Source of the DNA: JBHIYN01 sp041984235
GTDB taxonomy: Bacteria > Pseudomonadota > Gammaproteobacteria > Ga0077536
Assembly (NCBI GenBank): GCA_041984235.1
Contig: JBHIYN010000005.1
Location: 248,001-312,000, forward strand
Direction: 5' to 3'
DNA length: 64,000 nucleotides
A program made the translations under genes and the position numbers. Below the pieces are notes generated by a model that did not search any database, was not told the DNA's origin, and worked only from the letters and a program-made list of their open reading frames with translations. This document shows, piece by piece, positions 51,831-61,322 of the stretch. Each line of letters begins with the position of its first letter. The first letter of the stretch is position 1.

Positions 51831-52163
51831 ATGCGCATTCCGTGCTACCGCCCGCTGCTCGTCGCGGCCTCCCTGTGGCTGCTGGCCGCGTCCGCCAGCG
51901 CGCATTCCTCGCGCCCGCACCTGCTCACACCGGGCGCGTCCTACTTCTCGTTCGGCTACTCGAGCCCGATCATCCATCGTCGCGGCTACCATCACCGGCC
52001 GTCGTACGGACGGCGCGACATCGTCGCCCCGCGCCGCTACTACAACACGCCGCACTACGCACCGCGGTTCGGCTACCAGCATCGCCACAGGCCGTACTTC
52101 AGGCGCCACTCCTTCGGTCATCGCTTCGGCGCTCCCGGGCTGCAGTTCTACTATCGCCACTGA
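51831..52163 (+). CDS. secreted His/Tyr/Arg-rich small protein
   Basis: 110 residues with a signal peptide (RIPCYRPLLVAASLWLLAASASA). The mature 85 or so residues contain about 11 His, 11 Tyr and many Arg, arranged in short runs (HRRGYHHRPSYGRRD, HRHRPYFRRHSFGHR), with almost no acidic residues and no cysteine. This suggests a metal-, heme- or polyanion-binding peptide, or a matrix protein. GGAGACCGGTT precedes the ATG. No family is recognised. Confidence 0.6.
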   Translation: MRIPCYRPLLVAASLWLLAASASAHSSRPHLLTPGASYFSFGYSSPIIHRRGYHHRPSYGRRDIVAPRRYYNTPHYAPRFGYQHRHRPYFRRHSFGHRFGAPGLQFYYRH

Positions 52164-52284
52164 GGGGCCCGTACGCAGGGCCGGGCGATGCCGCCGGCTG
52201 GCGTCGGGCCGGCCGCTTGATTAGAATCGTCGGCGCCCGCGGTGCCGTTCCGGCGCCGTCGCGATCCGGCCGACACCCCGACCC

Positions 52285-54282
52285 TTGCAACACCTCAATC
52301 CGCGCCAACGCGAAGCCGTTCGCTACAACGATGGCCCGTTGCTGGTGCTGGCCGGGGCCGGCAGCGGCAAGACCGGCGTCATCGCGCACAAGATTGCCTA
52401 CCTGATCGACCGTTGCGAGGTCGCCCCCGAACGCATTGCCGCGATCACGTTTACCAACAAGGCCGCTCGCGAGATGCGCGAACGGGTGCGCGGCCTGATT
52501 GGCAAGCGCAAGTCCGGTCCCTGGATCTCGACCTTTCACACGCTCGGTCTGCGCATCCTCCGCGCCGAGTACGAGGCCCTCGGTTACCGCCCCGGGTTCT
52601 CCATTTTCGACGCCGGCGACTGCGCCGGCGTGCTCGCCGATCTCATGCGACGCGACAGCCCGGGCACGGACATCGCCGTCAACCAGGTGCAGCAGGCCAT
52701 CTCCGCGTTCAAGTACGCGCTGACGCCGCCCGACGCGGTACCGACCGACGCGCTGACCCCCGCCGCGGCCCTCGCGGCACGCTGTTACCGGAGCTATTGC
52801 GAAACGCTGACGACCTACAACGCGGTCGACTTCGACGATCTCATCATCGGCCCGGTGCGCCTGCTGCGTGACGACCCGGAAACGCTGCAGCGCTGGCGCG
52901 AACGCATCGACTACCTGCTGGTCGATGAATACCAGGACACCAATACCTCGCAGTACGAGCTGGTACGCCTGCTTGCCGGCCACCACCGCCGCCTCACCGC
53001 GGTCGGCGACGACGACCAGTCGATCTATGCCTGGCGCGGCGCGCGTCCCGAGAATCTCGCCCAGCTCGCCGACGACTTCGAGGATCTCAAGGTCATCAAG
53101 CTGGAGCAGAACTACCGTTCCAGCGGCATCATCCTCAAGGCCGCCAATGCCCTGATCGCCAACAATCCGCACGTCTACGAGAAGAAGCTGTGGTCCGAAC
53201 ACGGCTTCGGCGACAAGGTGCGGGTCTTCTCGACCGCCAGCGAGCACGACGAGACCGAACGCATCGCCAACGACATCCTGCACCGGCGCCTGATGCACGG
53301 CACCGGTTTCGCCGACTTTGCCGTCCTGCTACGGTCCAATTTCCAGGCTCGCCTGTTCGAACGGGCTTTTCGCGAGCGCGAGATCCCCTACGTGTTGTCG
53401 GGGGGCCGTTCGTTCTTCGATTACACGGAGATCAAGGACTGCGTGTGCTACCTGCGCCTGCTCGCCAACCCGGACGACAACAACGCCCTGCTGCGCATCA
53501 TCAACACGCCGCGGCGGGCGATCGGCACGCAGAGCGTGAAGACCCTGGTCGACACCGCCGCGGTGACCGGTGAGCCGCTGCTCGCGACGGCCGGCTCGGC
53601 GGCCTTTCGTGAACGCGTCTCGGCGCAGGTCGCGCGCCGCGTCGGCGAGTTCGCCGACTGGATGGAGGGGTTCCGGCGCGAGTACGCGGAGGCGCCGCCC
53701 GGCGCCGCCTTCTCCCGCCTGCTCGCCGACATCGGCTATCACGACTGGCTCGAGCAGACCGCCGAGAACGAGCAGCAGGCCGAGCGGCGCAAGGACAACG
53801 TTGCCGAGCTCGAGCGCTGGATTGCGCGCATCCACGCTGCCGACGAGTCACGCACCGCGGCCGACGTCGTCGCCGCGCTGACGCTGTTCGACATCGCCGA
53901 ACGGCAGGACAGCGAGGACGGACCGGACGGTGTCGCGTTGACCACGCTGCACGCGGCCAAGGGCCTGGAGTATCCGCACGTCTACCTGGCCGGCTTCGAG
54001 GAGAACCTCTTGCCGCATCGCTCCAGCATCGAGCAGGACACGGTCGAGGAGGAACGCCGGCTGGCCTACGTCGGTATCACCCGCGCCAAGCGCAGCCTGA
54101 CCCTGACCTTCAGCCGCACGCGCCGCCGCTTCGGCGAGAACCTGACCTGCGAACCCAGCCGCTTCCTCGCCGAGCTGCCCGCCGACGAGCTCGCCTGGGA
54201 CGGTGTGCAGAGCGATCCCGAAGAGAACCGCGCCGCCGGTCGCGGCACCCTGGACAACCTGAGACGGATGCTCGAATCATGA
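52285..54282 (+). CDS. rep: Rep/UvrD-family superfamily I helicase
   Basis: 665 residues of a complete SF1A helicase: Q motif (HLNPRQREAV), Walker A AGAGSGKT at 23-30, motif II LLVDEYQDTN, motif III GDDDQSIYAWRGA, motif IV (LEQNYRSS), motif V (TLHAAKGLEY) and motif VI (RRLAYVGITRAKR). It translocates 3' to 5' on single-stranded DNA. The length and motifs suit Rep better than UvrD. The start is a TTG at 52285. The stop overlaps the next ATG (ATGA), coupling it to an unknown secreted protein. Confidence 0.93.
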   Translation: MQHLNPRQREAVRYNDGPLLVLAGAGSGKTGVIAHKIAYLIDRCEVAPERIAAITFTNKAAREMRERVRGLIGKRKSGPWISTFHTLGLRILRAEYEALGYRPGFSIFDAGDCAGVLADLMRRDSPGTDIAVNQVQQAISAFKYALTPPDAVPTDALTPAAALAARCYRSYCETLTTYNAVDFDDLIIGPVRLLRDDPETLQRWRERIDYLLVDEYQDTNTSQYELVRLLAGHHRRLTAVGDDDQSIYAWRGARPENLAQLADDFEDLKVIKLEQNYRSSGIILKAANALIANNPHVYEKKLWSEHGFGDKVRVFSTASEHDETERIANDILHRRLMHGTGFADFAVLLRSNFQARLFERAFREREIPYVLSGGRSFFDYTEIKDCVCYLRLLANPDDNNALLRIINTPRRAIGTQSVKTLVDTAAVTGEPLLATAGSAAFRERVSAQVARRVGEFADWMEGFRREYAEAPPGAAFSRLLADIGYHDWLEQTAENEQQAERRKDNVAELERWIARIHAADESRTAADVVAALTLFDIAERQDSEDGPDGVALTTLHAAKGLEYPHVYLAGFEENLLPHRSSIEQDTVEEERRLAYVGITRAKRSLTLTFSRTRRRFGENLTCEPSRFLAELPADELAWDGVQSDPEENRAAGRGTLDNLRRMLES

Positions 54283-55511
54283 CCTTTCCCTCCATGCCCC
54301 GCATCGCGGCCGCCGTCGCCGGCGCCCTGCTCTCCGGCGGCATCGCCGCGGCACCGGCTCACGAGACGCCCGACAGCGTTGCCACGGCGGACATCGTGCC
54401 GCAGCGCTTCGTGCGTTCGGCACATTTCGAGCTCGCGCCCGCGGCACGCGCGCGGGACAACTTCTACCGCTTCACCGTCGCCACCGACGAGCTCACCTAC
54501 GAGGTGACCTCGCTGGCCATGTTGCGCGTGCGGCTGCACGAGATCGCGACGATTGCCGAAGTCACGCCGCGGCTCGGCAAGTCGAACATCACGCTCGACC
54601 GCTCGCCCGGCGGGCGCCGCGGGGTCGGCTCCGATCGCGTGGTCGACATCCTGGCCGACCCGGTCGGTACGGCCTCGCAGCTGCTCGGCAACATCCAGTA
54701 CAACGTCGAACAGACCTTCGGTGAGCGCGACCAGGCCGACACGCAGACGCCGGCAGCGCAGGCGGGCCGTGACCTCAACCCGGGACCGCACAAGCGCAGC
54801 GCGGCGGCGCAGCTCGGGGTCGACGTCTACAGCACCAATCCGGCGCTGCAGCGCCTGCTCGGCGCGGTCGCCGACGCGCGCAGCGCGGGCAAGACCGCGT
54901 CCTCGTTCTCGCCACTGGTGCGCAACGTCTACGCGGCGGACCCCTTCGGCAGCGGCGCGCTCGACGCGCGCCTCGACTCCGAGGTCAAGAACCTGCCGGC
55001 CGAGGAGCTGCACGCGCGCGTCGATGCCGCCCTCGCGCGGCTCGGCATCGCGCCCGCCCTGCGCATCGCGTTGCTCACCCATCCGGCCTACTCGCCGCGC
55101 ACCCGGCTGACGCTCACCGCCTATCTGGACATCCTGCAGGACGTCGCTGGCCTGGCACGCATCGTCGCCGCCGCAGGCACGGCCGAAACCGAGGCCGACG
55201 CCCTCGCCTACGTCGGTTATGCGCGCATGCTGGCGTTCAACCAGCTCAACGGCGGCGGCCTGGTCGAAGTGGTGACCGAGACGCGCTTCCCGACCCTGGC
55301 CACCGCCGGCGGCGACGCGGTGCTCGCCCTGCCGCTCGACTACCTGGCGTGGACGCCGGCGGTGGAAGCCGCCGCGGACAGCCTCGACGCCCTGCGCGAG
55401 GAGCGCGGACTGGCGACGTTCGCGGTACTGCTCGCCGGCGCGCCGACCGAGCGCGCCGCGGCAGCGCTGGCCGAGCGCGGCGTCGAGGTCCGGCCCCACT
55501 ACTCGTTCTGA
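54279..55511 (+). CDS. secreted protein of unknown function
   Basis: 410 residues with a signal peptide (MPRIAAAVAGALLSGGIAA region). The mature chain is helical with PQRFVRSAHFELAPAARARDNFYRF, GSDRVVDILADPVGTASQLLGNIQYNVEQTF and YAADPFGSGALDARLDSEVKNLPAEELHARVDAAL. There are no transmembrane segments after the signal. I do not recognise the family. ATG 54279 overlaps the rep stop, yet functional connection to a helicase is not obvious. A weak terminator follows. Confidence 0.72.
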   Translation: MTFPSMPRIAAAVAGALLSGGIAAAPAHETPDSVATADIVPQRFVRSAHFELAPAARARDNFYRFTVATDELTYEVTSLAMLRVRLHEIATIAEVTPRLGKSNITLDRSPGGRRGVGSDRVVDILADPVGTASQLLGNIQYNVEQTFGERDQADTQTPAAQAGRDLNPGPHKRSAAAQLGVDVYSTNPALQRLLGAVADARSAGKTASSFSPLVRNVYAADPFGSGALDARLDSEVKNLPAEELHARVDAALARLGIAPALRIALLTHPAYSPRTRLTLTAYLDILQDVAGLARIVAAAGTAETEADALAYVGYARMLAFNQLNGGGLVEVVTETRFPTLATAGGDAVLALPLDYLAWTPAVEAAADSLDALREERGLATFAVLLAGAPTERAAAALAERGVEVRPHYSF

Positions 55512-55604
55512 GTGAGCCCTGAGCGTCACCTGCAGGCGACAGCGAACGCCGCGCGTCACCCCGGACGCGCCCCACGGGCATTGCCGCACAGCCGCCGGCC
55601 AAGC

Positions 55605-55640
55605 CGTAAGCCAAGCTAAAACAGGCGGTTACGTTTTTTT
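55605..55640 (+). terminator. intrinsic terminator after the secreted-protein gene
   Basis: CGTAAGCC (55605-55612) pairs with GGCggTTACG (55624-55633; two-base bulge), loop of about 11 bases, followed by seven T (55634-55640). Confidence 0.55.
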
Positions 55641-55702
55641 CGGCGATCGGGCGCGGGGCTGGCATGGAAGCTGCTACGTCCCCGGGCATGAAGGAGACGC
55701 AC

Positions 55703-55990
55703 ATGCCTCATACGACCCTGCAGACTCTCACTGCCGACCCGGCTCCGCGCCAGGCGCTGGGCGCGCTCGTCGCCGCCTACGACGCCGAACTCAGCGCGCG
55801 CCGCTCGCACCTGCTCGACGACCTGGCCATCTATCGCGACAAGCTGCGCGACCTGGAACGGCTGGACCCGCTCGACTTCACCGGGCTGCAGGAGCTCTAC
55901 CGCGCCCACGCGCGTCACATCGAGCAACTCCTCACCGAATTCGACGGCACCGGACACCACCCTTCTTCGGCGTCGTCGTCTACGCCATAG
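55703..55990 (+). CDS. small acidic helical protein
   Basis: 95 residues from ATG 55703, which follows AAGGAGACGCAC; an upstream ATG is in frame but without ribosome site. The chain is helical and acidic (ALVAAYDAELSARRSHLLDDLAIYRDKLRDLERLDPLDF) with a Ser/Thr tail. No family is recognised. It is a stand-alone gene ended by a strong terminator, so it may be stress-related or a small regulator, but this is a guess. Confidence 0.65.
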   Translation: MPHTTLQTLTADPAPRQALGALVAAYDAELSARRSHLLDDLAIYRDKLRDLERLDPLDFTGLQELYRAHARHIEQLLTEFDGTGHHPSSASSSTP

Positions 55991-56012
55991 TTCCCTTCTC
56001 TACGTGGCTAGT

Positions 56013-56038
56013 GCCCGCTCTTCGGAGCGGGCTTTTTT
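56013..56038 (+). terminator. strong terminator with UUCG tetraloop
   Basis: GCCCGCTC (56013-56020), loop TTCG, GAGCGGGC (56025-56032), then six T. The C(UUCG)G closing is exceptionally stable. Confidence 0.92.
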
Positions 56039-56133
56039 ATGCGTGCCCGGCGGCCGCCACACGGCACGCACGCCCTATCGACAGCCTGCAGCAGGCGGTG
56101 TAGGGTCTGCGCGCTCCGGCACCGGCGCACAGC

Positions 56134-57801
56134 GTGGAAAAAATCTGGCTCAAGTCCTATCCGGACACGGTTCCGCATACCGTCGACCCGTCGCAGCACG
56201 CCTCGCTGGTCGCCCTGGTCGACCTCGCCTGCCGCGAGTTCGCGGAACGCCCGGCGTTCGCCAACTTCGGCGTGAGCATGAGCTTCGCCGAGCTCGATCG
56301 CGCCGCGGAGGGGTTCGCTGCCTACCTGCAGAGCTTCGCCGGGGTCGAACCCGGTGCGCGCGTGGCACTGATGATGCCGAACATGCTCGCCTATCCGGTG
56401 GCCCTGATCGGCGTCCTGCGCGCCGGCGGTGTCGTCGTCAACACCAACCCCCAGTACACCGCCCGCGAGCTCGCCACCCAGCTCGCCGATTCCGGTGCGC
56501 ACGTACTGGTCGTGTTCGAGAACGCGCTCGACACCGTCGCCGGGATCATCGAGGACTTCCCCGACCTGCGCATCGTGGTAACCCGCATCGGCGACTTCAT
56601 GCCCTGGGCGAAGGGCATGCTCATCAACCGCATGGCGCGGCGCCGGGCAGAGCGCAAGGTACCGGCGCTGCCGGCCAGCGTGCCGATGATCGAAGCGGTC
56701 GAGCGCGGACTTGCCGCACGGCTGACACGGCCCGCGCTCGGCGGCGACGACCTCGCCTTCCTCCAGTACACCGGTGGCACCACTGGCCGCGCCAAGGGTG
56801 CGATGCTCACACACCGGAACATCGTCGCCAACATCCTGCAGGTGAATGCCTGGTTCGGACCGCACACCGCTCGCGGCGAGGAGATCATCATCACGGCGCT
56901 GCCGCTCTACCATATCTATGCGTTGACGGCGAACTGCTTCGCCTTCCTCAGCCAGGGCGGACTCAATTACCTGATCACCGATCCGCGCAATCTCAAGACA
57001 TTCATCAAGGAGATGAAGCGGGTACGCTTCACCAGCATCACCGGGGTCAACACGCTGTTCAATGCCCTGCTGCAGCATCCCGACTTCGCTGGCATCGACT
57101 TCTCCGCGCTGAAGTTCTCCAGCGGCGGCGGCATGGCAGTGCAGCGGGCGGTGGCCGAGCAGTGGCAGGCGCTGACCGGCAACGTGCTCGCCGAAGGTTA
57201 CGGCCTGACCGAGTCCTCGCCGGTGGTGACGGTCAACCGCTTCGACGTCGACACCTTCACCGGCTGCATCGGCCTGCCGGTGCCGTCGACCGAGATCCGC
57301 CTGCTCGACGAACACGGCCGTCCCCTGGGCATCGACGAGCCGGGTGAGCTGTGCGTGCGCGGCCCGCAGGTCATGCAGGGCTACTGGAACAACGCCGAGG
57401 AAACCGCGCGCGTGCTCGATGACGAGGGCTGGCTGCGCACCGGGGATATCGCGGTGATGCGCGACGACGGCTACCTGCGCATCGTCGATCGCAAGAAGGA
57501 TCTGATCATCGTCTCCGGCTTCAACGTCTATCCCAACGAGATCGAGGACGTCGCCGTTGCGCATCCGGGTGTCAGCGAGGCCGCGGCGATCGGCGTGGAC
57601 GACGAGAAATCGGGTGAAGCGGTGCGGCTGGTGGTGGTGCGCGCGGACGACGACCTCACCCGCGACGACCTCCTCACCTGGTGCCGCGAGCGCCTGACGG
57701 GTTACAAGGTGCCGCGCTCGGTGGTCTTCGTCGACGCCCTGCCGAAATCGACCATCGGCAAGATCCTGCGCCGGGAAGTCAGGGAACGCTACGGCGACTG
57801 A
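56134..57801 (+). CDS. fadD: long-chain-fatty-acid-CoA ligase (FadD-like)
   Basis: 555 residues of the ANL superfamily. AMP-binding motif YTGGTTGRAKGAML near residue 213, ITALPLYHIYALT, the EGYGLTESSP A4/A5 motif, RGPQVMQGYWNNAEET, the hinge RKKDLIIVSGFNVYPNEIED and catalytic Lys in the terminal LPKSTIGKILRREV. It activates fatty acids to acyl-CoA. The N-terminus EKIWLKSYPDTVPH follows a GTG. The nearby AtoE-type transporter would suit fatty-acid use. The 3' end overlaps the opposing methyltransferase by 13 bases. Confidence 0.93.
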   Translation: MEKIWLKSYPDTVPHTVDPSQHASLVALVDLACREFAERPAFANFGVSMSFAELDRAAEGFAAYLQSFAGVEPGARVALMMPNMLAYPVALIGVLRAGGVVVNTNPQYTARELATQLADSGAHVLVVFENALDTVAGIIEDFPDLRIVVTRIGDFMPWAKGMLINRMARRRAERKVPALPASVPMIEAVERGLAARLTRPALGGDDLAFLQYTGGTTGRAKGAMLTHRNIVANILQVNAWFGPHTARGEEIIITALPLYHIYALTANCFAFLSQGGLNYLITDPRNLKTFIKEMKRVRFTSITGVNTLFNALLQHPDFAGIDFSALKFSSGGGMAVQRAVAEQWQALTGNVLAEGYGLTESSPVVTVNRFDVDTFTGCIGLPVPSTEIRLLDEHGRPLGIDEPGELCVRGPQVMQGYWNNAEETARVLDDEGWLRTGDIAVMRDDGYLRIVDRKKDLIIVSGFNVYPNEIEDVAVAHPGVSEAAAIGVDDEKSGEAVRLVVVRADDDLTRDDLLTWCRERLTGYKVPRSVVFVDALPKSTIGKILRREVRERYGD

Positions 57802-58556
57802 GACCGGCGCGGTCGCGGCCAGCGCTCGGCACGGACGACGAAATGCTCGCTGAGCGGCGTGTAAGGCTCGCCGCGAAAGCCGCCTTCCAGCGCGACCATG
57901 ACTAGGCGTGCCCGCGCGAGCAGTTGCGGCAGGGTCTCGACCGTCAGCCAGCGCTGGCGGATGGTCGCGCTGACCGGCGCGCCGCCGTCGTCGGGGACGT
58001 GCTCGTAGCTGGCATCGATGCGACAGCGCGCAGGCCACAGGCGGGAACGCTCGTAGACCGTCCAGTGGCGCCCGTCGGCATCGATGGCGGCAATCTCCTC
58101 GGGCTCGGTCTCGTAGGGTCCCTCGAGGTCGAAGTCGCCGAGCGCGGCGACGTAGCCGTCGAACACGATCTGTCCGCCGGGCGCGAGATGGCGGCGCGCG
58201 CAGTCGAGGCAGGCGACGACCTGGTCGTCGCTGAGCAGGCAGTAGAGCGTGTTGTAGGGGATGATGACGCGGTGGAAGCGCCGCCGCAGCGCGAAGCGCG
58301 TCATGTCGGCGCACACCGAGACCAGCCCGGCACGACTGGCGGCGGCAGCGGCCGACGGGCTAATCTCGACGCCGACGACATCGAAGCCGGCCGCCGCCAG
58401 CGCCAGGCCGACGCGGCCGGACCCGCTGCCGAGCTCGAGAACCGTGCGCGCACCGGCGCAGGCCGCACGGTAAAACTCGACGTCACCCGGGTTGCCGTCG
58501 TGAAGTGCGGCATAGAGTGCGGCCGGGTAGTCGCCTTCGACCGAATTCCCGCTCAC
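57789..58556 (-). CDS. class I SAM-dependent methyltransferase
   Basis: 255 residues. Motif I VLELGSGSGRVGLALAAAG near residue 40, acidic residue at the end of strand 2 (VVGVEISPSAA), then VIIPYNTLYCLLSDDQV and LAPGGQIVFDGYV. The C-terminal half is a beta domain typical of small-molecule methyltransferases. Substrate unknown. It converges with fadD by 13 bases and diverges from the small exported protein gene at 58640. Confidence 0.82.
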   Translation of the reverse strand: MSGNSVEGDYPAALYAALHDGNPGDVEFYRAACAGARTVLELGSGSGRVGLALAAAGFDVVGVEISPSAAAAASRAGLVSVCADMTRFALRRRFHRVIIPYNTLYCLLSDDQVVACLDCARRHLAPGGQIVFDGYVAALGDFDLEGPYETEPEEIAAIDADGRHWTVYERSRLWPARCRIDASYEHVPDDGGAPVSATIRQRWLTVETLPQLLARARLVMVALEGGFRGEPYTPLSEHFVVRAERWPRPRRSQSP

Positions 58557-58639
58557 GGCAACTGAGAGCGAATTCGCGCATGTCGGAGTCGCAATCCGTC
58601 TATACTTGCGCCGCCAGTCACGTCTAGGAGCTAACTCGA

Positions 58640-58933
58640 ATGAACAACAATCTCACCCGTTTCGCCACCGCGTTCGCGCTCGCCTTTTCCTTCGCGCTGC
58701 CCGCAGTCGCCGAGGAAGGCGTCGACCGTGCTGTCGAAGGCGCCAAGGACACGGTGACCTCGCCGGGCAAGATCGTCGAGGGTATCGATGAGGAGACCAA
58801 GGAGCACGGTGCCGTCGGTGTCGTTACCGGCAGCATCAAGGGTGGCGCCAATGCCGCCGGCAAGGCGGTCAAGGGCGCCGCGGACATCGGCGTCGGCGTG
58901 ATCGAGGCGGTCACCGAGCCGCTGCGCGACTGA
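58640..58933 (+). CDS. small exported glycine/alanine-rich protein
   Basis: 97 residues with a signal peptide (NNNLTRFATAFALAFSFALPAVA). The mature region has repeats of the form K-G/A-x-x-G-A (VEGAKDTVTSPGKIVEGI, GVVTGSIKGGANAAGKAVKGAADIGVGVIEAV), suggesting an amphipathic or membrane-sheath peptide. Similarity to the TIGR04073 exosortase-associated family is possible but weak. A GGAGCTAACTCGA region precedes the ATG. Confidence 0.6.
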   Translation: MNNNLTRFATAFALAFSFALPAVAEEGVDRAVEGAKDTVTSPGKIVEGIDEETKEHGAVGVVTGSIKGGANAAGKAVKGAADIGVGVIEAVTEPLRD

Positions 58934-58970
58934 CGCGCTGCACCGCCCGCCGCACCCGCGGCGGGCGGTG

Positions 58971-59849
58971 TCATCGACCGAGCAGCTCGGCGGCCAGCAC
59001 GTCGAGCTCACCGCGCATGCCGTCGGCGTCGCGCGCGGTCAGCCACACCACCACCTGCTCGACCCCGACCTCCGCAAACGCCTCGACCTCGTCGCGCCGC
59101 CGCCACTGGCCCTCGCCGCCGAGCACGGTGATGCGGAAACGGCGATCCGCGCAGCCCTCGGCCGCGGCAACCTCCTCGAGCTGGCGCATGCCGTCGACGA
59201 CCTGCGCGACCGAGCGCACCACCGGCAGCCAGCCGTCGCCCCAGCGCACGATGCGCCGGAAGACACGCTCCGACCACGCCTCGCCGAACATGATGCTGGG
59301 CAGGTAGATGGGCGGATGCGGGCGCTGCAGCGGTTTTGGATAGCAGCGCAGCGGCGCGAAATCGTAGTACTTGCCGTGGAACTCCGATTCCTGGTCGACC
59401 CAGCACGACTTCATCGCCGCGATGGCCTCGCGCACCTGGCTCCAGCGATGCGGAAAATCGCCGCCGAACAACTCGCACTCCTCCTTGTTCCAGCCGGCAC
59501 CGATGCCGAAGTGGAAGCGTCCGCCGCTGAAGGCGTCGAGCGAGGCGATCTCCTTGGCCAGGTGCAGCGGGTGACGCTCCGGCACCAGCAATACCGCGGT
59601 ACCGATCTCCAGCGTGGTGGTCGCGGTCGCCGCGCGCATCAGCGCAATCAGCGGATCCGGCATCTGCCACAGGTAATCCGGATCCGGTCCGCCGCCCGGG
59701 TTGCCCGGGTAGGGCGTGGAGTAGCTCACCGGCAGCACGACGTGATCGGGAACCCAGTACGAGGCGAAGCCGAGTCCCTCGGCGTGCGCCGCGACGACGG
59801 CGGGATCGGCAGCGGCATCCGGCAGGATGGAGAACACACCAACTTTCAT
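58971..59849 (-). CDS. LLM class oxidoreductase, TIGR03619-like
   Basis: 292 residues, start MKVGVFSILPDAAADPAVV. The barrel shows FASYWVPDHVVLP, TLEIGTAVLLVPERHPLHLAKEIASLDAFSGGRFHFGIGAGWNKEE, and YPKPLQRPHPPIYLP, the combination typical of the TIGR03619 F420-dependent group. Cofactor and substrate are unproven. It is the fourth LLM protein of the window and lies 40 bases after the AtoE-like transporter gene on the same strand, so the two may be co-transcribed. Confidence 0.87.
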   Translation of the reverse strand: MKVGVFSILPDAAADPAVVAAHAEGLGFASYWVPDHVVLPVSYSTPYPGNPGGGPDPDYLWQMPDPLIALMRAATATTTLEIGTAVLLVPERHPLHLAKEIASLDAFSGGRFHFGIGAGWNKEECELFGGDFPHRWSQVREAIAAMKSCWVDQESEFHGKYYDFAPLRCYPKPLQRPHPPIYLPSIMFGEAWSERVFRRIVRWGDGWLPVVRSVAQVVDGMRQLEEVAAAEGCADRRFRITVLGGEGQWRRRDEVEAFAEVGVEQVVVWLTARDADGMRGELDVLAAELLGR

Positions 59850-59889
59850 CGCACGACCTCCCCGTAGTGCGTTGCGGCGGGCGCGCCGG

Positions 59890-61284
59890 CTACAGCGGCG
59901 CCCAGGTCACGATCACCCCGGTATAGGCGGTGACCCACAGAAACGGTATCACCAGGTAGCCCATCACGTCGCGCGCCTGGATGCGCACGCCGACGCCCAT
60001 CACCGGCAGGATGGCAAGCAGGAAGAACGGTTGCAGCAGGTTGCTCGAGGTCTCGCCGTAAGCGACCGCCATCGCCGCGCGCGCGATGAACTCCTCCGCC
60101 TGCGCCGCCGGCAGCCCGGCGGCCAGCGCCTTCGCGCTCTCGGTAATCGAGGGTCCCAGCACCGCCCACTCGCCGCCGGCCGAGGGGATGGCCATGTTGA
60201 CCAGCGCGCCGGAGAGCTGGGCGACGAAGGGAAACGTCGCCAGGGTCGCACTGCCCGCGAGCCAGGCGGCGGCCGCCTGCGCCAGCCCCGTGTACATCAT
60301 GATGCCCATGATGCCGGCATAGAACGGGTACTGGAAAATGATCCCGGAGACGTTGGCGCAGGCACGTTTCATGGCGATGACGTAGCGCATCGGCGTCACG
60401 TGCAGCAGCAGGCCGACGTTGACGAAGACGAAGATCATGACGTTCAGGTTGAGATCGAAACCGCGCTCGGCGAACCATGCCGCCAGGTACCACAGCCCGG
60501 CGCCGGCAATCAGCCAAACCAGCACGCGGCTGCGGTTGAGCCGGTCGGAGAGCGCGCGGCCGTCGAGCTCCAGCCGGCGCGCCTCTTCGGCGATGCCGAT
60601 GGTGTGGGTGGCATCGGCTTCGCGCAGGTCGTCGATGGTCGGCGGGTTCGGATCGCGCGGGCGCAGCAGGTAGAACAGGGCCGGCACCGTGAGGAAGAAG
60701 GCCGCGATCTGGAGCAGGTTCATGGTGCTGCCGAGGGTCAGCGATACCGGTACGGTGGCATCGAGAATGCCGGCCTCGATGAGAAAGTTGTTCTCGGTGT
60801 TCAGCACCAGCGGGATCGAGCTCGACAGGCCGCACACCCACACGATACCGGCGCCGTAGGCGCACGCGGTGAGGTAGGCATAGTCGACCCCGCGCACGCG
60901 GCTCGCCAGCTCGCGCGCGAGCACCGCCGTCAGTACCGCCCAGCCCCAGCTCACCAGGCCGAACAGGCCGCCGACTACGCCGACGATGAAGTAGACGCTG
61001 CCGGGACCGCGCGCGAAGCGCGCGACGCGATCGATGAGCCGGCCGATCGCCGGCGATAGTGCGATGGCGAAGCCGGTCGTCAGCAGCAGCACCACCTGCA
61101 TGCCGAATTCCAGCAGCAGCCAGAAGCCCTGGTACCAGGCATCGACGATGGCCTTCGGCGAGGCCGGTGTGAACACCCCGGCCAGCAGTGCCACCAGCAC
61201 GGTCAGAAGCAGGGCGAAGACGAACGAGTCGGGGATGAAGCGACGCAGGTAGCGTGCGAGCACGGCGCCCAGTTGTTGCAGCAC
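59890..61284 (-). CDS. atoE: short-chain fatty acid transporter (AtoE family)
   Basis: 464 residues from GTG 61284, about 11 predicted helices. Family segments include VSWGWAVLTAVLARELASRV, YGAGIVWVCGLSSSIPLVLNT, FPFVAQLSGALVNMAIPSAGGEWAVLGPSI and GETSSNLLQPFFLLAILPVMGVGVR. A longer upstream frame lacks support. It probably imports butyrate-type acids, fitting the FadD-like ligase nearby. Next on the strand is the LLM gene at 59849. Confidence 0.88.
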   Translation of the reverse strand: MLQQLGAVLARYLRRFIPDSFVFALLLTVLVALLAGVFTPASPKAIVDAWYQGFWLLLEFGMQVVLLLTTGFAIALSPAIGRLIDRVARFARGPGSVYFIVGVVGGLFGLVSWGWAVLTAVLARELASRVRGVDYAYLTACAYGAGIVWVCGLSSSIPLVLNTENNFLIEAGILDATVPVSLTLGSTMNLLQIAAFFLTVPALFYLLRPRDPNPPTIDDLREADATHTIGIAEEARRLELDGRALSDRLNRSRVLVWLIAGAGLWYLAAWFAERGFDLNLNVMIFVFVNVGLLLHVTPMRYVIAMKRACANVSGIIFQYPFYAGIMGIMMYTGLAQAAAAWLAGSATLATFPFVAQLSGALVNMAIPSAGGEWAVLGPSITESAKALAAGLPAAQAEEFIARAAMAVAYGETSSNLLQPFFLLAILPVMGVGVRIQARDVMGYLVIPFLWVTAYTGVIVTWAPL

Positions 61285-61322
61285 GATGAGGGGTTCCCGC
61301 GGTCCGTGGGGCAGCGGACAGT

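Noticed and set aside
56008..58314. 768-codon minus-strand frame
   Set aside because: Antisense to fadD; low-complexity product.
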